A stretch of 64,000 nucleotides of DNA from the NCBI RefSeq assembly GCF_028372415.1, contig NC_092878.1, positions 26,890,903-26,954,902 on the forward strand. Reading direction: 5' to 3'. Made by a program: the position numbers and the translations under genes. Origin of the DNA: Notamacropus eugenii (lineage: Eukaryota > Chordata > Mammalia > Diprotodontia > Macropodidae). Below the pieces are notes generated by a model. It did no database searches. It worked only from the letters and a program-made list of their open reading frames with translations, and was not told the DNA's origin. Positions 13,830 through 28,800 of this stretch are shown in pieces; the first letter of the stretch is position 1; each line of letters begins with the position of its first letter.

Positions 13830-16800
13830 CTAAAATGAATGGGAGGGAGAAAAAGAAAGGGTCAAAGGAGAGAGGAACAGACCAGAGTGAGACAGACCAG
13901 AGCCTTGTCCCATCCCTAGCTCTCCCAAACTATTTTTTCATGACTTCCTAGAGCTCATCGCTGCACAGTCTAAGGATGAAGAACACAGTTAATAGGTTCT
14001 CTTCCCCATACACTAATAGTGAGGAGGAAGGTGCTGAACTTCCTAGGGAAAGTATGGCATTGAAAAGGAACAGATTTGAGCCCTAATATCCGACCAATAA
14101 TGGTGCTAAGGTCAGAAGCCTGGAGAGTAAGCTAGGTCCAACATTTCTGTTTCTGAGAGTTCAGGGCAGTTTTCCAGTCCCATTCTAAACAGATGAAGCT
14201 CAGGAGACTGAGGAACCTTGGGTGAAAGGGCTAGAATGAACAGAGAAGTGAGATACAAGAAAAAGGGAAGACGTGGATGGCTACCTCATTAGTGACATCT
14301 GGCAGCTCCAGGGCCAACTTCATCCACTGTCCAGCTTCCAAGTTGTTCCCTAGCTCGTTGTAGCACTAGAGAGAAGACAGTAGTAATCATCACTAAAGGA
14401 TGTTGTTCAGTCTTTGTTTCAGTCTTTCCATTTGGTTTGCCATTTCTTTCTCCAGATTATTTTACAAATGAGGAAACTGAGGCAAACAGGGCCACACAGC
14501 TATTAAATGTTTGAGGCCTGATTTGAACTCAGGAAGATGAGTCTTCCTGACTCCAGGCCTGGCATTCTATCCATCTAGCTGTCCTCACTAAGAGATACCA
14601 GGAACCTGAAGAGGAAGTAGGGGAAAGGACAGGCAGAGGACATACGTCACTAATTCAAGCTGAAGGTTCAATTTAACATGTTCATTAAGTACGTACAGAA
14701 CACTACACTAAATGATAAGGGATCAGATAATACAGCCTTATAGCCTCAGAGAAGATGATGGGGGGTTGGAGGTAAATTTTACACATATCCTACTGTACTA
14801 GAAAATGGAGTATATTCTCAATTTTTTTATTTCATTAAATATTTTCCAAATACATGCAAAAAATTTAACAATCTTTTTAAACATTTGAATTCTAAATTCA
14901 AGGATATCATTATCATTAATAATAGCCTTTATTTGAAACTTGAAGGCTTACAAAGTGCTGTTCATATAATTTGATCTTACTTGATATTAAGTGCATGAGA
15001 AAAGCTGCTGTACTTCTCAGTTACTTCCTGCCACATACATATGATGGGCAGGCGATTCAGATGTATGGTTACGAAGCTATGCAATAGGACTCCTGGGCAC
15101 ATACTGGTCAAAGACAAAAACCAAAGGTCTAATATACATGAAAATATTCATAGCAGTACTAGTGATGGTAGAGGAAAAAACCCCACAGAAATAAAGTAGG
15201 TGCCTACTGATGGGAGAATGGCTGAAAAAACAAAGCTGAAACATAGACATTGAGAACCTTGATATACTATGATTTTCAGTAAGACTGACCATAACCTTGG
15301 GTCCTTCATGTCTGTCTTCTATTACCTCACTCTGGAATTTGCTCCTTGTCCTCCCTGAAACTCCTAGGCTCAGTCCCCTTGCCTGTGCACGGATCCTGCT
15401 GTGGCCTCACATTCTCCACCTTAATTTTCCTTAAGCATAATGTAGCAAATAGAGTTCTAGCTTCGGAGGCACAGGGCTTGGGTTGGATTTCCAACTCTTG
15501 TCACCTAATCCATTAACCAAAAAGCACGTGGGGACAGCTAGGTGGTGCAGTGGATAGAGCACCAGTGCAGGAGTCAGGAGGACCTGAATTCAAATCTCAC
15601 CTCAGACACTTGACACTCACTAGCTGTGTGACCTTGGGCAAGTCACTTAACCCCAACTGCCTCATCCTGGGTCATCTCCAGTCATCCTGATGAATATCTG
15701 GTCACTGAATTCAGATGGCTCTGGAGGAGAAGTGAGGCTGGTGACCTGCACAGCCCTGCCTCACTCAAAACAAAGTCAAGTGCAAAACATGTTATTTCTC
15801 TGATGGCATGGTCTTCAGCAACGAAGGATGAACACACTTAATAAGCACCTACTGTGTTCCAGGCACTATGCTAAGTGCTAAAAAATCAAACAGTTATTGT
15901 CTTTAAATTACTATTTTTATTTTACCAGAGGAAACATGAGCATATGAATGAATGAATACAAGATAGTTTGAGGAGGGGGCGCACTAGCAGCTAAGGGTTA
16001 GTGTGGACAGAAATAAGGAAAGACTTTATGTAGGAAGCAGTGTTTAAGCAGAGTGCTAAAGAGGTTCCGAAGAGCAGGAGAGGGAGGTGTGTACATAAAA
16101 GGGCTTGGCTGGATCTGGATCATAATGTGCATTAAAAGGAGAAATTTGTGTGACTGATAAGGCAGGAAGGGGGCCAAGTGGTGACCTCTAAATGCCAAAC
16201 CAGAGTTTTTATTTGGTCTTAAGAACATGGGAGCCACTAGGCCTCAGTCAAACCTGGTCAAAAATGAAATGAGGAATATTGGAACTACTAGTCCTTTGGG
16301 GCCAGATAATGTTAAAAATCTATGATCTTACAAATGTAAAAGATTACAGTAAAAATTATGACAAGAAATTTAGAGAATAGAAAGACCAGTTAAAAATTGA
16401 TACAGTAAAATAAGTAGAACCAAAAGAACAACACAGATGGCAACAATGCCCCAAACTGAGTAAATGATGGGTGGTCTTGGAGACGTGAAAATGAAATCTA
16501 CTACCCTCCTGATGGCAAAGGAGAACGGACTTGTCTACATTGTGTGTTGTGTTTAGCTGTTTCTGGTAATAAGGCAAGGTTCCCTGAAAGTTAGTGTGAT
16601 GTGATGACAAAAGGCATCAAATATATTTTTGAACATAAAAAGGTTGTTACCTTAGAGATGTACACCCTTCCAGCTTTGGAAAATCCTGGACTTAGTTCTT
16701 CTGCCTTAAGAAAGGAGACAGCTGGGTCAATAACAGCGTCAGTTTGGCCCTGCAGAAGACAACCTCAAGCCAAACAATCCTGTTAGGAGCCCCTGGCATC

Positions 16801-19800
16801 GAGGAGGAAGCCTCTGAATCTCCTCCTAGCCCCACTTGGAAGACACCAGGTCAGAACAAGACCATCTGTTTCCCACGTTGAGGTGGGATCTTGCAAACCC
16901 ACTGACAGGCTTCTTGTTCCCTCCCTCTGCCCTCCTCTCTCTTGATACCTTCAGAAAACTCTGCAGAGCATCATGGACAGTGGCACTGGGAGGACTCTCA
17001 AACAAGGCTCCGGCAGTCTTCTTCTCTAGCCAAGTGAGATGAGACACCTGTCACCAAACAACAAATTAAGTTGGGTAGGGAGAGGATTGTCAGAACTCAC
17101 CCCACTGAAACCTGAGACATGCACACATAACATCTTGTGATGATTATGCTGAGTGCATAATCAGTGCCTTTTCATTCATTCAGTATTTATCGCCATTCTA
17201 CATACAGACTCATGAGTTCCTCAAAAAAAAAAAAAAAAGCCAATTTGACCCAGGTTATGGCCTCCTAAGGTGACTGAAGGCCCTAACAATAGGCTTACCT
17301 GGTAGCACCATCTTCCATGAAGGAAGTGAGACTTGGGGTTGTCTGGCTGGAGGGCAATAGCTCTGTCTATATGATCCTGGGAAGGAGAAAAAACAGTTAC
17401 TCATCAGATCTGAAGGGGTCAAACCCAGGATCCTAGAGGAACACCATAGAGGAAGATAGCTGCTTTGAGAAGGCAGAGTAGATGTGTGAAGAGCCAGGGA
17501 GGCAGCCAGGGTCTCACTAGGGTGTGATTTCCAGAGAGAAGTAACTTCTCACCTTGAAGGTATAGCCACTCTGGATGCGCCTCTGGATGCCTTCATGCTC
17601 AGCCAGCTGACCACACAGTACCGCGTACCTATCAAAGAGGCAGCAAAAGTGAGCTTAGAATTTGAAGACCAAGTACCTAAGGAAAGGTGACATCTCTGTG
17701 CAAGAGGCCCAGAGCACTTCTCTATGCCCTCCTACCCTTCCACTGGCTCTCCAATGACCTCCACAGCTCCTCCCTTTGCTGCAGCTTATGCTCTCCTATA
17801 CTCTGCCCTTAGCTACCATCTCTCCAGGGCAGGAGAAGGGAAGAGTATGTTGGTGAAATGCTGGGACTGACTCAAAAAGTCACTCAACTGTGTATGCCTT
17901 TTGATCCAGTGGTTTCCACTAGTTGGTACAAACCCTGAAGGACCTGAGACTGGAAAGGACCCATATGTATAAAAATAGTTATAGAAGCACTTTTCATTGT
18001 GGCAAAGAACTAGAAACAAAATGGATGTCATCAGCTGGGGAATGGATGAACCAAACTATAATGTGAACGTTAGTTTTGCCGTAAGAAATTAAAGGGACAC
18101 TTCTTAAGAAACCTGGGAGGACTTCCATGAACTGATGCAGAATGAGGAGGGTCAGGAAAAGACTTGACAACTCTTACTGATGCAGCATCAGTCAGGACTC
18201 CAGCACACTTCCCACCTCTTAGGAGAGAGACGACAACTGCAGGTACAGAGTGAGACATACATCTGCAGATATGACCGACTCAACACAACATTTGACGTGA
18301 CTATGCTTATTTCTCTCAAGGAAGGGCCAGGGATAATAACAGTGATATAGAAAAAAGAAACAAAAGAGCTTTCATAAAACAATTTTTAAAAAATATACAG
18401 AAGATGGAATCAAGTTCAGAAAGCCACACAGATAAACAGGGCAGTGTTGGAAGTACTATGTACTGCGCTAAATTTAACATAAAGTGCTAAGCTTAATCCT
18501 ACAACTAACATTAATGCATACAACTAGTACGTGGATACACACACACATACACAAAAATATATATACACGTGTATATCAGATGTGTATATGTGCACATATG
18601 AAAACATGTATGTACATGCACATACATATGTGTACATTGTGTGGCTACAGACACACAGATAAATGGATGGATAGAATTTCTAAGAAATATTTACGATGAT
18701 TAGCAGGATCTCAATAGAGCCGGTCCAAATGAGTCTCAGAAATGACTCATGGAGGGAACAGCTAAAAACATCACAGAAATTTGAGATAAAGGACAAGATC
18801 TTATGACAGTAAGGATCAAGAAAGGTCTTATTTGCAGCTGGCATCTGAACTGAGCTTAGAAGGAAACTTGGACTTCTCAGAAGCAGCTATAAGGATGAGT
18901 GCATTCTAGGCATGATGGCTGTGAAGGCGTAGATGGAGCTTGTGCAAAACAGAGAAATGGTGCATAGTGTATTCACGTGTGAGGAACCACACATACAGGG
19001 TCAGTTTGACTAGACCAGAGATACTAATAAGCATTTGTTATTATCAGAACTTAGTGGCAGTAGCTGGATGAAGAACAAGGAAAATCATTACCCTATAAAG
19101 CTGCTCTCATAAAAAAAGCGCAGGGAGGCCAAAGGGCCTGGTAACTGAGAACCAGAGTAGATAGATGTGATGCTCACCAGGAACTGGTGAAACCCTCTCC
19201 TCCTCTGTCCCTCTTCCCAGACATATAGACAGCCAAAAGGACGATAGGAAAAGCAAGAAACAAAAACATAAGACAGCAATATTTTCACTGAAACCCAGAA
19301 GTTTGGCTCAGGATTTCTAGGACAGTGAATTTCTGGCTAAGATCTGCCCCAGGACAGCTACCAGGGCTTCATGAGGTCATAAACAGGGTTGATATTTTTT
19401 TTTAACGTCAATGAAACAATCTATCCCACTAACCATCAGACTTGGAAGTTCTGTTCACTGTGCACAAAGTTCATGGACAGGTTTCCCCACCCCAGCTAAG
19501 TGAAAGGCAAAGTCCATCAGTCAGGACTGCACCCAGGAATCAAGGTGTCTCACTGTAGCTTAACCAAACAAGTTTAGACATCAGCTACACTTTCCCTGTC
19601 CCCACCAACCCCAAAAGAACTCACTTCTCTGAACCTCATTTCCTACACCATGTTGAGTTTCTCTACCTCATTTCCAGGGTTGCTTCAGCCAAAACAAACG
19701 AACACACAAAATCCAGGCACTGTCCTGCACAAACAGCCTTTGCTTCAAAAAAGCAGATCCTTCAGGTTTTACAAGGGGCCAAACAGGAAACCAAACCAAA

Positions 19801-22800
19801 GCTCTCCTAAAAACCTACTGGCAGTGCGGACTCTGGTCATTGCCAAGGAAAAAAATACAAGTCCCAGAATGCCTCTGGTGCAGTGGAAGCCAGCTGAACC
19901 AAGGCCCTAAATGAGCCTCCCGCACCCATGCTTGGTTCTACCCCCCATTTACCACTGGTGAGACTCAGCACTCTCATCCCCTTTCTCCAAGGCAGCCTCT
20001 GCTTCTTCTTTTCCTAAAAGATAAAAGACAGTGCCAGAAGTTAGCAATACTGTGAAAAGAAGTCTTTCCTACCTGAAGGGCCCTTTCTTCAGAAAATCAA
20101 GGGAGGCAAAGATGCCTGCTTTCGTCCTCATTGGTCAATAGTTGGAGCCAATTTAGAAGTGGCAGACCTGTGAAGTGCTGGGCAAACTTTAATGCCCTAT
20201 GTAAATGCTGGCTATTATTGGAATTAAAAGGGGAGATAAATCCCAATGATTTTTAAATAGTGAGAGGTTTAGAGATTGTCTCTGAAACCAAAAGGTTAAG
20301 TACATTGATTAATTAGATTCCTCAGGTAGGTAAAACTGGGATTTGTCAATAAAAAGTCTCTTCAAGAAGAGAAAGAAACAAAGTATTTTAATTTTTTAAA
20401 AAATTTTAAACTTTAACTTCAATTACAATGTTTAAGGTTTGGTTTTTTTTAATCTGAGGGCATTATAAATTCAGTCCAAACTCCCTATACTACTTATAGT
20501 ACTGTTCAAGAAGAATTAATGTTCAAAATGTTGACGCTGAGGTCCTATAAAAACAGACACCAAAAAGCTATTTTCTTCCTATTACACAAGCATAGGCCTG
20601 ATTCTCAGGGCAAGATAACAATGTGACCTCTCTCGGGTGCCTTTTAGGCCCAGGATGTAGAGCAACTTCACAAATGGCTGGCTTTGAAAGTGATTACCTC
20701 ACAAGGAGTAACCCAGAACCCTGATTATCGATGTGGAAGCACTCCCGGCTCCCAAGGGCAAAGGTTTTTATGATAAGACTTGACAGATGGATCACGGGAA
20801 CACTGGGCCAGGGGCAAAGAATCACAGACTTTACGGACTGAAATAGGTGAAGAGGTCACCTAATCCACAGTAAATCTGAATCCCTCCAGAACAGCCTCAG
20901 CAGAGGCCATCTGGCCTTCACACGATGACCCAGGCCTTCTCTTCCCCACCCCTGCCCCATCCATGATAACAGAAATGAATTCACTATCATTTAAGGCAAC
21001 CAGTTCTACTGTGGGACAAGTACAATTGCTAAAATGTTTTCCCTCATATTGTATTAAGCTAAAAATCTTCCTGTAGCTTCTATCCCTAAATCCCAGCCTT
21101 CTGGCAAGTCTAAGAGTTCCAGGATTGAGGCCTCAAGGCAGCAGAGCGGATCCTGCTGGACTTGGAATCAGGAAGGCTTACGTTCAAAGTCTGCTTCAGA
21201 TACTTACTAAATGTGTAACACTGGACAAGTCACTTAATCGTCCTCAACCTCAGTTTCCCCATCTGTAAAATGAGGGATTGGACTTGATGGCCTCTACGGT
21301 CCCTTTACAGCTTTAAGTCTGTATCCCATAGCACCCTCCGCACTAGGAGACCAAGATGTTTCTAGAGGTGCCTAGGAGAGAGTCACTTTCCTACTGCCTC
21401 CGTAAAACTGGGAAAATACTGGCACTGACACTGCGGCTCACGGGGTTTGGAGGAGAGCAGTTTATAAGCCATAAGGAGATTCAAAACAAATATTTATGAA
21501 ACACCCACTCTGGGTACTGGCCCAACAGTTTAGATCAGCGCTGGCCTCGTCATCACAGAGGTTACAGTCTGTCAGAGAGAGCTAACTGACACCTAGCAGA
21601 AACCTGAAGTACATTAACGAGTGACTTCTCTCATGTCACATGCGTCGGTAGGGGAGAGAGAGATGAAAAGTGCAAGGCAGGTTCAGGCTGGAAGGAATCC
21701 GGGAAGGTTCGTTAGAAGAGTAACACTGGAACATGTTTAAATTCCATTCCGGTGGGATTTAAAGACTAGGAAAGAATTCAGTAAGAGACATGGAAGGAAC
21801 GGATCAGGCAGTGACATAAAGGAGAGAGCACTAAACATGGATCCGGAAGCCTGGGTTCCCATGCTAGCGCTGCAGCTTCTGCTAGTTTCTTCATCTGTAA
21901 AATGAGGGGCTTGATGAGGCCCTGTCTAGCTCTAAAGCCTATGGTCAGAGGCAAGCTAAATTTGTTTCTAAAATCATATTCTGAAAATGTCCACAAACCT
22001 TGAAGATACATACTCTCTAATCACCACAAAGTAGGGATAAGCAGGTCTCCCCCTGCTCTCAGGTCTTGGGTGGGGAAGCCTGGGTCCCCACTGGTAGTCA
22101 TCTGTCCTAGGCCAGTAGCCAAGACAACTCATTCCCACTGTAGCACTGCCCTGAGAGCCCCTCTGAATGCTAACCATGCTGTGCCATGAATATACCTGCT
22201 GGTTCAGTCCTTTAGGTCAGTACTCTAGCAGAAAGCACACTGGATTTGGGATCAGAAGACCTGGACCAAATATTGACTATACTCCCTCCTGTATCTGTGT
22301 GACCCTGGGCAAATGACAACTTCTGTGAGCTTTGTGGCCATTAGACTAGAACATTATTCCAGTTCTAGAGCCACCATCTAAGGTCACCTTTCTTTCCCCC
22401 AAGTGCTCACCACTTTGGGCGTATGACTTTTTCTCATTCATCCCCTCGGAGAGGTCACACATGTCACTGTAGGCCCGGGCCAGGCGCCATAGAAAGTCTT
22501 GTCGACTCCCATACTGCAGATGGAACAAAAGAGTTGAAAGCAGTTCTCCCCCTGCATCTGGGGTACCAGGGATCCCCTGTTCTGGCCAAGCTTGGCACAA
22601 CAACCCTGCCCAAAGGGACAATCCTCAACAGATGAATGGTGAAAATGCTACTTAATGGGATGTACGTAGTACCCTAGGATGAGGTCATTTCCTCCTGATC
22701 CCTAGACGGAAGCAAACCCAGGCAGAGGTAATAAAGCAGCAGAAGCCTTCAGCTAAACGTTCTGCTAACAGTCCCTAAAGGCTGAATCTCCAACTAACTA

Positions 22801-25800
22801 CTCCACTCCCACTTCCCCAACTTGCAATGCAGCATAGTGTCCAAAGGCCTAGGCAACATACGTGGGGAGATGGGAAATGAGGATGGGGAGCAGCCTACAG
22901 AGATCTGGTCCTAAGTCAGGGCAGGGAAACCTAGACCACTCTAGGCATAACTTAGGAAGGGCTGCCCCAGGGAGGAATTTTATCCTGGTTTTCTTTTGAA
23001 GGGTTTTGGTTTCATCACTCTTCTTTGAAGAGGTAAGAAGAATGATTCAGAATGCCCTCTCTAGCGCTTATCTCAGAGCTCCTCCGAATGAGACAAAAAG
23101 GCGGAAGCTTGGGTTCCAGGTGCTATGGTAGGAGGGCAAACAGGGTGGGGCACAGAACTAAGGGCAAAAAAGCAGGCCAGGTCCTTTTACAATTTCTCCA
23201 CCCACTGACTGGCAGAAACTTTTCACTTATTTTTCCCCTTTTCCCCATTTTCAGTTTTTAGGTTTTTTTTAAAGACTTGTTTCCTTAGGCTCCAAATATT
23301 TGCCAGACTTGAAGATGTGAGAATCCTCTCCTTTCAGAGGCTAAAGAGAAAAGGGACAGGTGGGCTATGGGAGAAAGGAACATCAGTGTGTCCCCTACCT
23401 GCTCTACCCTATCCCAAGGCCAACCACACAAAGAAGCTCAGCCTACTTGGAGGTGCCTCACACCTGAGGTAGGGGACACTGTGCTTCAAGAGCTGGCCTG
23501 GCAACACTTGCCACAAGTCACACTGGCCTGGTGAACTAGCCACTGCCCGCTGCTGGGTAGCACCGAGGGTGGGGAGGGGTACGTTACCGCCAGCTTGTTA
23601 TTGAGGAGTCGCTGGAAACCCTCCTGTTTGTTTTGCTTGTCGCCCTGGTGCAGCTCATCCGCCTGCCGCAGCAGCAGGAGCAGCTCCTCACCACCCGAGG
23701 AGTCCACTGGCAGCAGGAGGGAATCCCCATCGCCGGTCAGGTCCTGGGAGTCCCTGCGTCCTGTTTTCACTGTTTCACAGCTTACTTCATCTTCATCCTC
23801 CTCACTGTCCTTTTCTGTCTCCCAGTCATAGTCAGACTCTGCATTGGCTGTTGTATATCTTGGGTAGAAAGCACATTGGACAACATCCCTCAGAGAAACA
23901 TCCTGGGGCCCACATAAATGGGGGCCCACTGATTCTTCCCCAATCAAAAGGAGTAGCCAATGCACCTATGTCTAAGACCACCAACGAGTCAGTCAATAAG
24001 CATTTAAGTGCCCACTGTGTGCCAGACTCTGGCACAGGGGAAAAAACAGTGTTCTCTGAAGCTCAGAGTCTCATGGGAGAGACAACATGCAGATAACTGT
24101 GTGCGAACAAGATAGACACAGGATAAACTGGGGTTAGGGCTGGGAAAGGCTTCCTGCAAAAAGCAGCACTTTAGCTGAGACCTAAGGAAAGCCAGGAAGT
24201 AGAGAGGAGGAAGGAGGGCAGGAATGGAGGACAGCTAATAACAAGGCCAGAGCTGGCATGGAGGCCAATGTCACTGGACTGCAGAATAGCTGGAGAAAAG
24301 GATGGTGTAAGAAGAGCAAAATGGCAGGAAAGGCTCAGGTTATGAAGGGCTTTAAATCCTGGGAGCCACTGGAGTTAATGCAGTAGTGGGCTGACATGAT
24401 GAGATCCGCACTTTAGGAATATCAGTTTGACAGCTGAGTGGAAGACGGATGAAGGAGGGAGAGCCTTGAGGCAAGCAGGTTACTGCAGCAGCCCCATCAT
24501 GAGATGAAGGTCTACACCAGGGTGGTGGCGATGTCACAGGAGAGAAGCACAGAAGCGTTTGGGAGATGCAGAAATGACAGGTGTTGACAACTGATAGGAC
24601 ACAGGAAACAACTCACTGATAGTACCCTTTCCTCAAAGGGGCTAATATCTTATTCAGTAGATCAGAGGCAGATATGCCTCTAAAATCAACACCTTGGTAG
24701 AAAATAGGATGGTTGAATAAATGGCCAGGAGAAAATGCAGCCGACCTCTCTCCCTGTGGAAGCAAGTAGCTACATAAATATAACAAAGCACTACATACAG
24801 CTGTTACTCTGTGAGACCCTTCCCAGAAGCATAGTTAGTAGATTTGTTTACCTGCTTCCAGAGTTGTCACCCCATAAGCTAGGTCCACTTAGCCCTGGAC
24901 GCTAAGTCACTAAGACAATATACTTTCTGCTTAGCTCAGGGATCACAACCTCCCAAAGACAAGATGGCTCCATCCAGCTGATGCACATAAATTCATGTTT
25001 CTCCATGTGCCAGAGCAGTGGAGTCACGGTCATTAACAGAATCTCAACAACTCTGACCCAGGAGTTGACTTCTTCAAATTCAGGAAGTCACAAAATGCTA
25101 CAATCTATTATGGCCCCTGGGACAGACTATCCAAGGGAAACAAGAATTCAGGGAAACGATGTCAAGAATGACCTTAAGGTCCTAACAGTGCTAAAGAACT
25201 AAGAATATTCAGTTTCTTTCAAGGCTAGAGTTGAGAACACAGACCAGCATGGATTTACGTATAAGTAAAAGCAGTTCAAAAAATCTATAACCCATTTCTT
25301 TCATCAGAAATACTAAGGTTTTGAAAAGAGGGATTTTTCCAGTTTTGTTGGCTAGCAAAGAGCTGATGCCAATCTCCATGTGGACCCAGAGACCAAGAAC
25401 AGTACTGGTGTCATTGTCATCATCTCTCACTACTCACTCAGCATCCTCTATGTCCTTTATGATAGCTCTTGGGCACTGGACTGAATATACAGTAGGCCTT
25501 CCTTTATGCCCTCCTATGTCTACCCTATCCTTCAGACTTCTGTGACTACCTGGGAAATAAAGGGAAACTCTTTAGGACAAAGCAGCTTAATCTGGAGTAT
25601 TTGGTGACATCAGAGCTGTGAAAATTAACATTCTTTCTGGACACAGTGCCCCATCTCTACAATTTTCTTTATGTTGAAAACTCCTAAAATTCATGTTCTG
25701 AGGGCTAAAGAACCGTCAGCAACAGAAAGAGTTCATTTAACAGATAATTACTAAGAATCTACTGTGTGCTGGATGCTATGAACCCTTGTGAATGACAGAT

Positions 25801-28800
25801 GACTAAGACATGGTCTCTGCCTTCAAGAAACTTTCAGTCTGACAGACATAATACAAGTACAGAAATAACTAAATACAAGTGTGTGGCTAGTCATAAGAAG
25901 TTCAAAAGTAGGAGAGGGCTTCAGAATGGAATGACCTGGGAAGACTTCATGGAAAAGATGAAAATTTTAAGCTGAACCCTGAAGACAGGCTAGAATTTCA
26001 ACAGACAGAAGGACTTAAGCTGCCTGCTTGGCAGTGCCCATGAATAGGAATTTGCTGTCCACCACTGGGAAGCCTACCTCTCTCATATCTTACTGTTTAT
26101 TCCTGGAACCCGTGAAGGAGTTCAGAGTTTTGAAGGATTAGAGCCAAGACAATCCAAATAAATCCTCTCATTCCCTTACAGGAAAAATGATGTGTAACAC
26201 CTAAAGCACTAACTTCCCTTGGCTCTCATTATTCAGAGTCATTCACAAGTTTGTGGTCTGTCCCAAGAAAGAAATTGTTCATCAGAGTCTCCCTTTCTGC
26301 CCAAGTGTACTGACTGTGGTGGAAGCACTCCCTGACCACTGACCTGGATATCTGGCCCAAAATCAAACCACATGGCTTCAAATGATAAATTTATTCCATA
26401 AATAAAAGGGTCAGCCGTCTTGCTGACAATTCAAACTAATTCCAAGAGAGCCACATCTTCTCTTAGTAGAGGGACTACTGCCAATCTGTTCCCTGGGGGT
26501 GAATTTAGTACCACAGAGTACACTGATTAACTCACCTGGACAGCTACCAAGGAATAGGTCACTGTAAATATGTCCTTGGCCTCTGGTCATCTCTTTCCTA
26601 TAATTCTAATTCGTAAACCACATTAGCTTTTACTGACTTTAGAATAAGCAACTATTTGTAAATCTTTTTACAATCATCATTAGGTATTCAAAGTTCCATT
26701 TTCTGAACTCCTGACAAAGTTGCTTCCAACAGAACACACAATGTGGACTGTCTGACTGCCCCTCCAGCTTCATGTCACTCATAACAGTATGTTTCTTAGA
26801 GTCAGCTCTCTGATTATCAAACTTTATGCCATTTACATTTGTGATGCTGGAAGAAAAGGGCTTTGTTCTTCAGTAGCCAGTCAGGATACTCTAACTGCCT
26901 ACTTGGAACAGATAACCTTTGATTCTAACTCCCAAATGGCTCAATTCTAAAGCCTGTCTTCTAATTTCTATCCCAAGGTTTTCCCTCCCATAATATTCTT
27001 GCTTCACTGTCATTAAGCCTCCTTTCTCACCAAAACATTTATGCACCCTAAGAAAAGTTTGGAAATTACAACCATATATTACTATTCTCCACCAGAGACT
27101 ACTGTTTCTGTGTCTCCACCACACTACTACTGTCCAACTTGACATAACAAAAACCAATAATGTATTTGTATACTATTTTGTCGTTCATAAAGTACTTAAC
27201 ATTTTTTATCCCATTTGGTACAACAGCCCTATGAAATAGGTAATACAAATACGATCCCATTTTTTGGATGTGGAAACAGGGACAAAGAAAGATTAAGTGA
27301 CTCGCCTAAAGCTTCACAGTTACACAGTAACAGAGCCATAATTCACGCCCAGAACTTCCAACCGTAAGTCCATTAGACTGCGCTGGGGAGAAAGGAGTTT
27401 TCTAGCATGAAGCATCTTCTGGTCCAGAAGTGTTAGGCAAACTACCAGAGCACGTAAGGCCGCCTCCCTAAACCTTCAGAACACGGTCACAGGTATGGTC
27501 TAGCCAATAATGGTAGGTGTCTGCCAAGGCAACAGCACATCAGGCAACTAAAAATAGGGATGGTGACGCTTTCTGAAAAAAATCACACCTGTAAGACATG
27601 AAAGGGGGCAAAAGAAGGTTGGCACGTTCCTGCTGTCTCTTTTGTCCATCTGTGTGCTCCCAACAAACGAGACCCAGGACCCAGAAAATGGGCTTTTCTG
27701 TAGATAAAAGTCTCCTGTACTCCTCGGAGAACAGTGGTCTCCATCACAACTACTCCAACTTCTCCACGAGGGGTCTGGTGAGATTTACTCCCCACAAGCC
27801 CTTTCCTTACCCACACAGGCCCCAAAGGGAGAAACTAGGATTAATTAAAGAAGCCACCAATTCTAGTGATAGAGTCAAGCAACTTAATAGATAAGAATGA
27901 CCAAAGTCCAGTGTCTTGTTTAATTTTTATTTTACTCTTTACATTAATTTCTTGGCAAAGCATTAACCTGAAGTTCAATGAAAGGCAGTAGAGTTTGCCA
28001 CCCTCGGCCCAGAAAAAGTCAAATAAGTGGACAAGTTTTTAGAAGTTCTGTTAAGTTGGTAGCAGTGAATAAGAAATTAAAGGAAGAAACCCCATGGATA
28101 GTAACTTTGGGATTCAAAAGTTACAAAACTTCTTAAGGATGATTTTCCCTGCAGTTTTTACTAATATGGAAAAAAAAACTGCAGTGGTTGTTTAGAAAAC
28201 TCAATAAGAAATACGGTGGTAGAATACAAGACCACAAATCAGCGGTTGTGATCCGACTTGGTTGGTCATTCAAACAAGGCCTGACTTTACCTCCATCATA
28301 ATCCCCTCCTTAATAGAAAGATAAAATAATCTGTAATGTAACTGAGATCAACAAGTACAAGAAATATGGAAAAAGGCATTAATAATGGAAAGCAAAACCA
28401 GAAGAAGATTAAAACTAACTACAACTACGTAAGAAGAAAAGCAAATGGAAATCATCATATTGGCAAAGTTGACAAAATAAAGTGATGACTGTTGCAGGAG
28501 CTGCAAAAAAAATAAAAATAAAAAAGGCACACTAAAGCACTGTTGGTGGAGCTGGGAATTGGTACCAAAATAGTACAACCATTTTGGGAAACAATTTGAA
28601 CTTTGCCCCCACAGCCAATAAACTACGTTTGCCCTTTATTTAACTCGATGATACCCCTACTAGGCTTATGCCCTCAAAGAAATCAAAGAAAGAGGAAAAA
28701 GACCCACATTCACAAAAATGTTTATAGTAGTCCTTTTTGGTACAGCATATAACCAGAAAGTAAGACATGCCCATCAAAACTGGGGAATGGATGAATAAAT

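Noticed and set aside
18535-18670. CRISPR-like array
   Set aside because: It is an alternating CA/TG/TA microsatellite without regular spacers, and the DNA is vertebrate.
23595-23917. Plus-strand frames over the RMDN3 acidic-linker exon
   Set aside because: Ser-rich shadow frames opposite real coding sequence.
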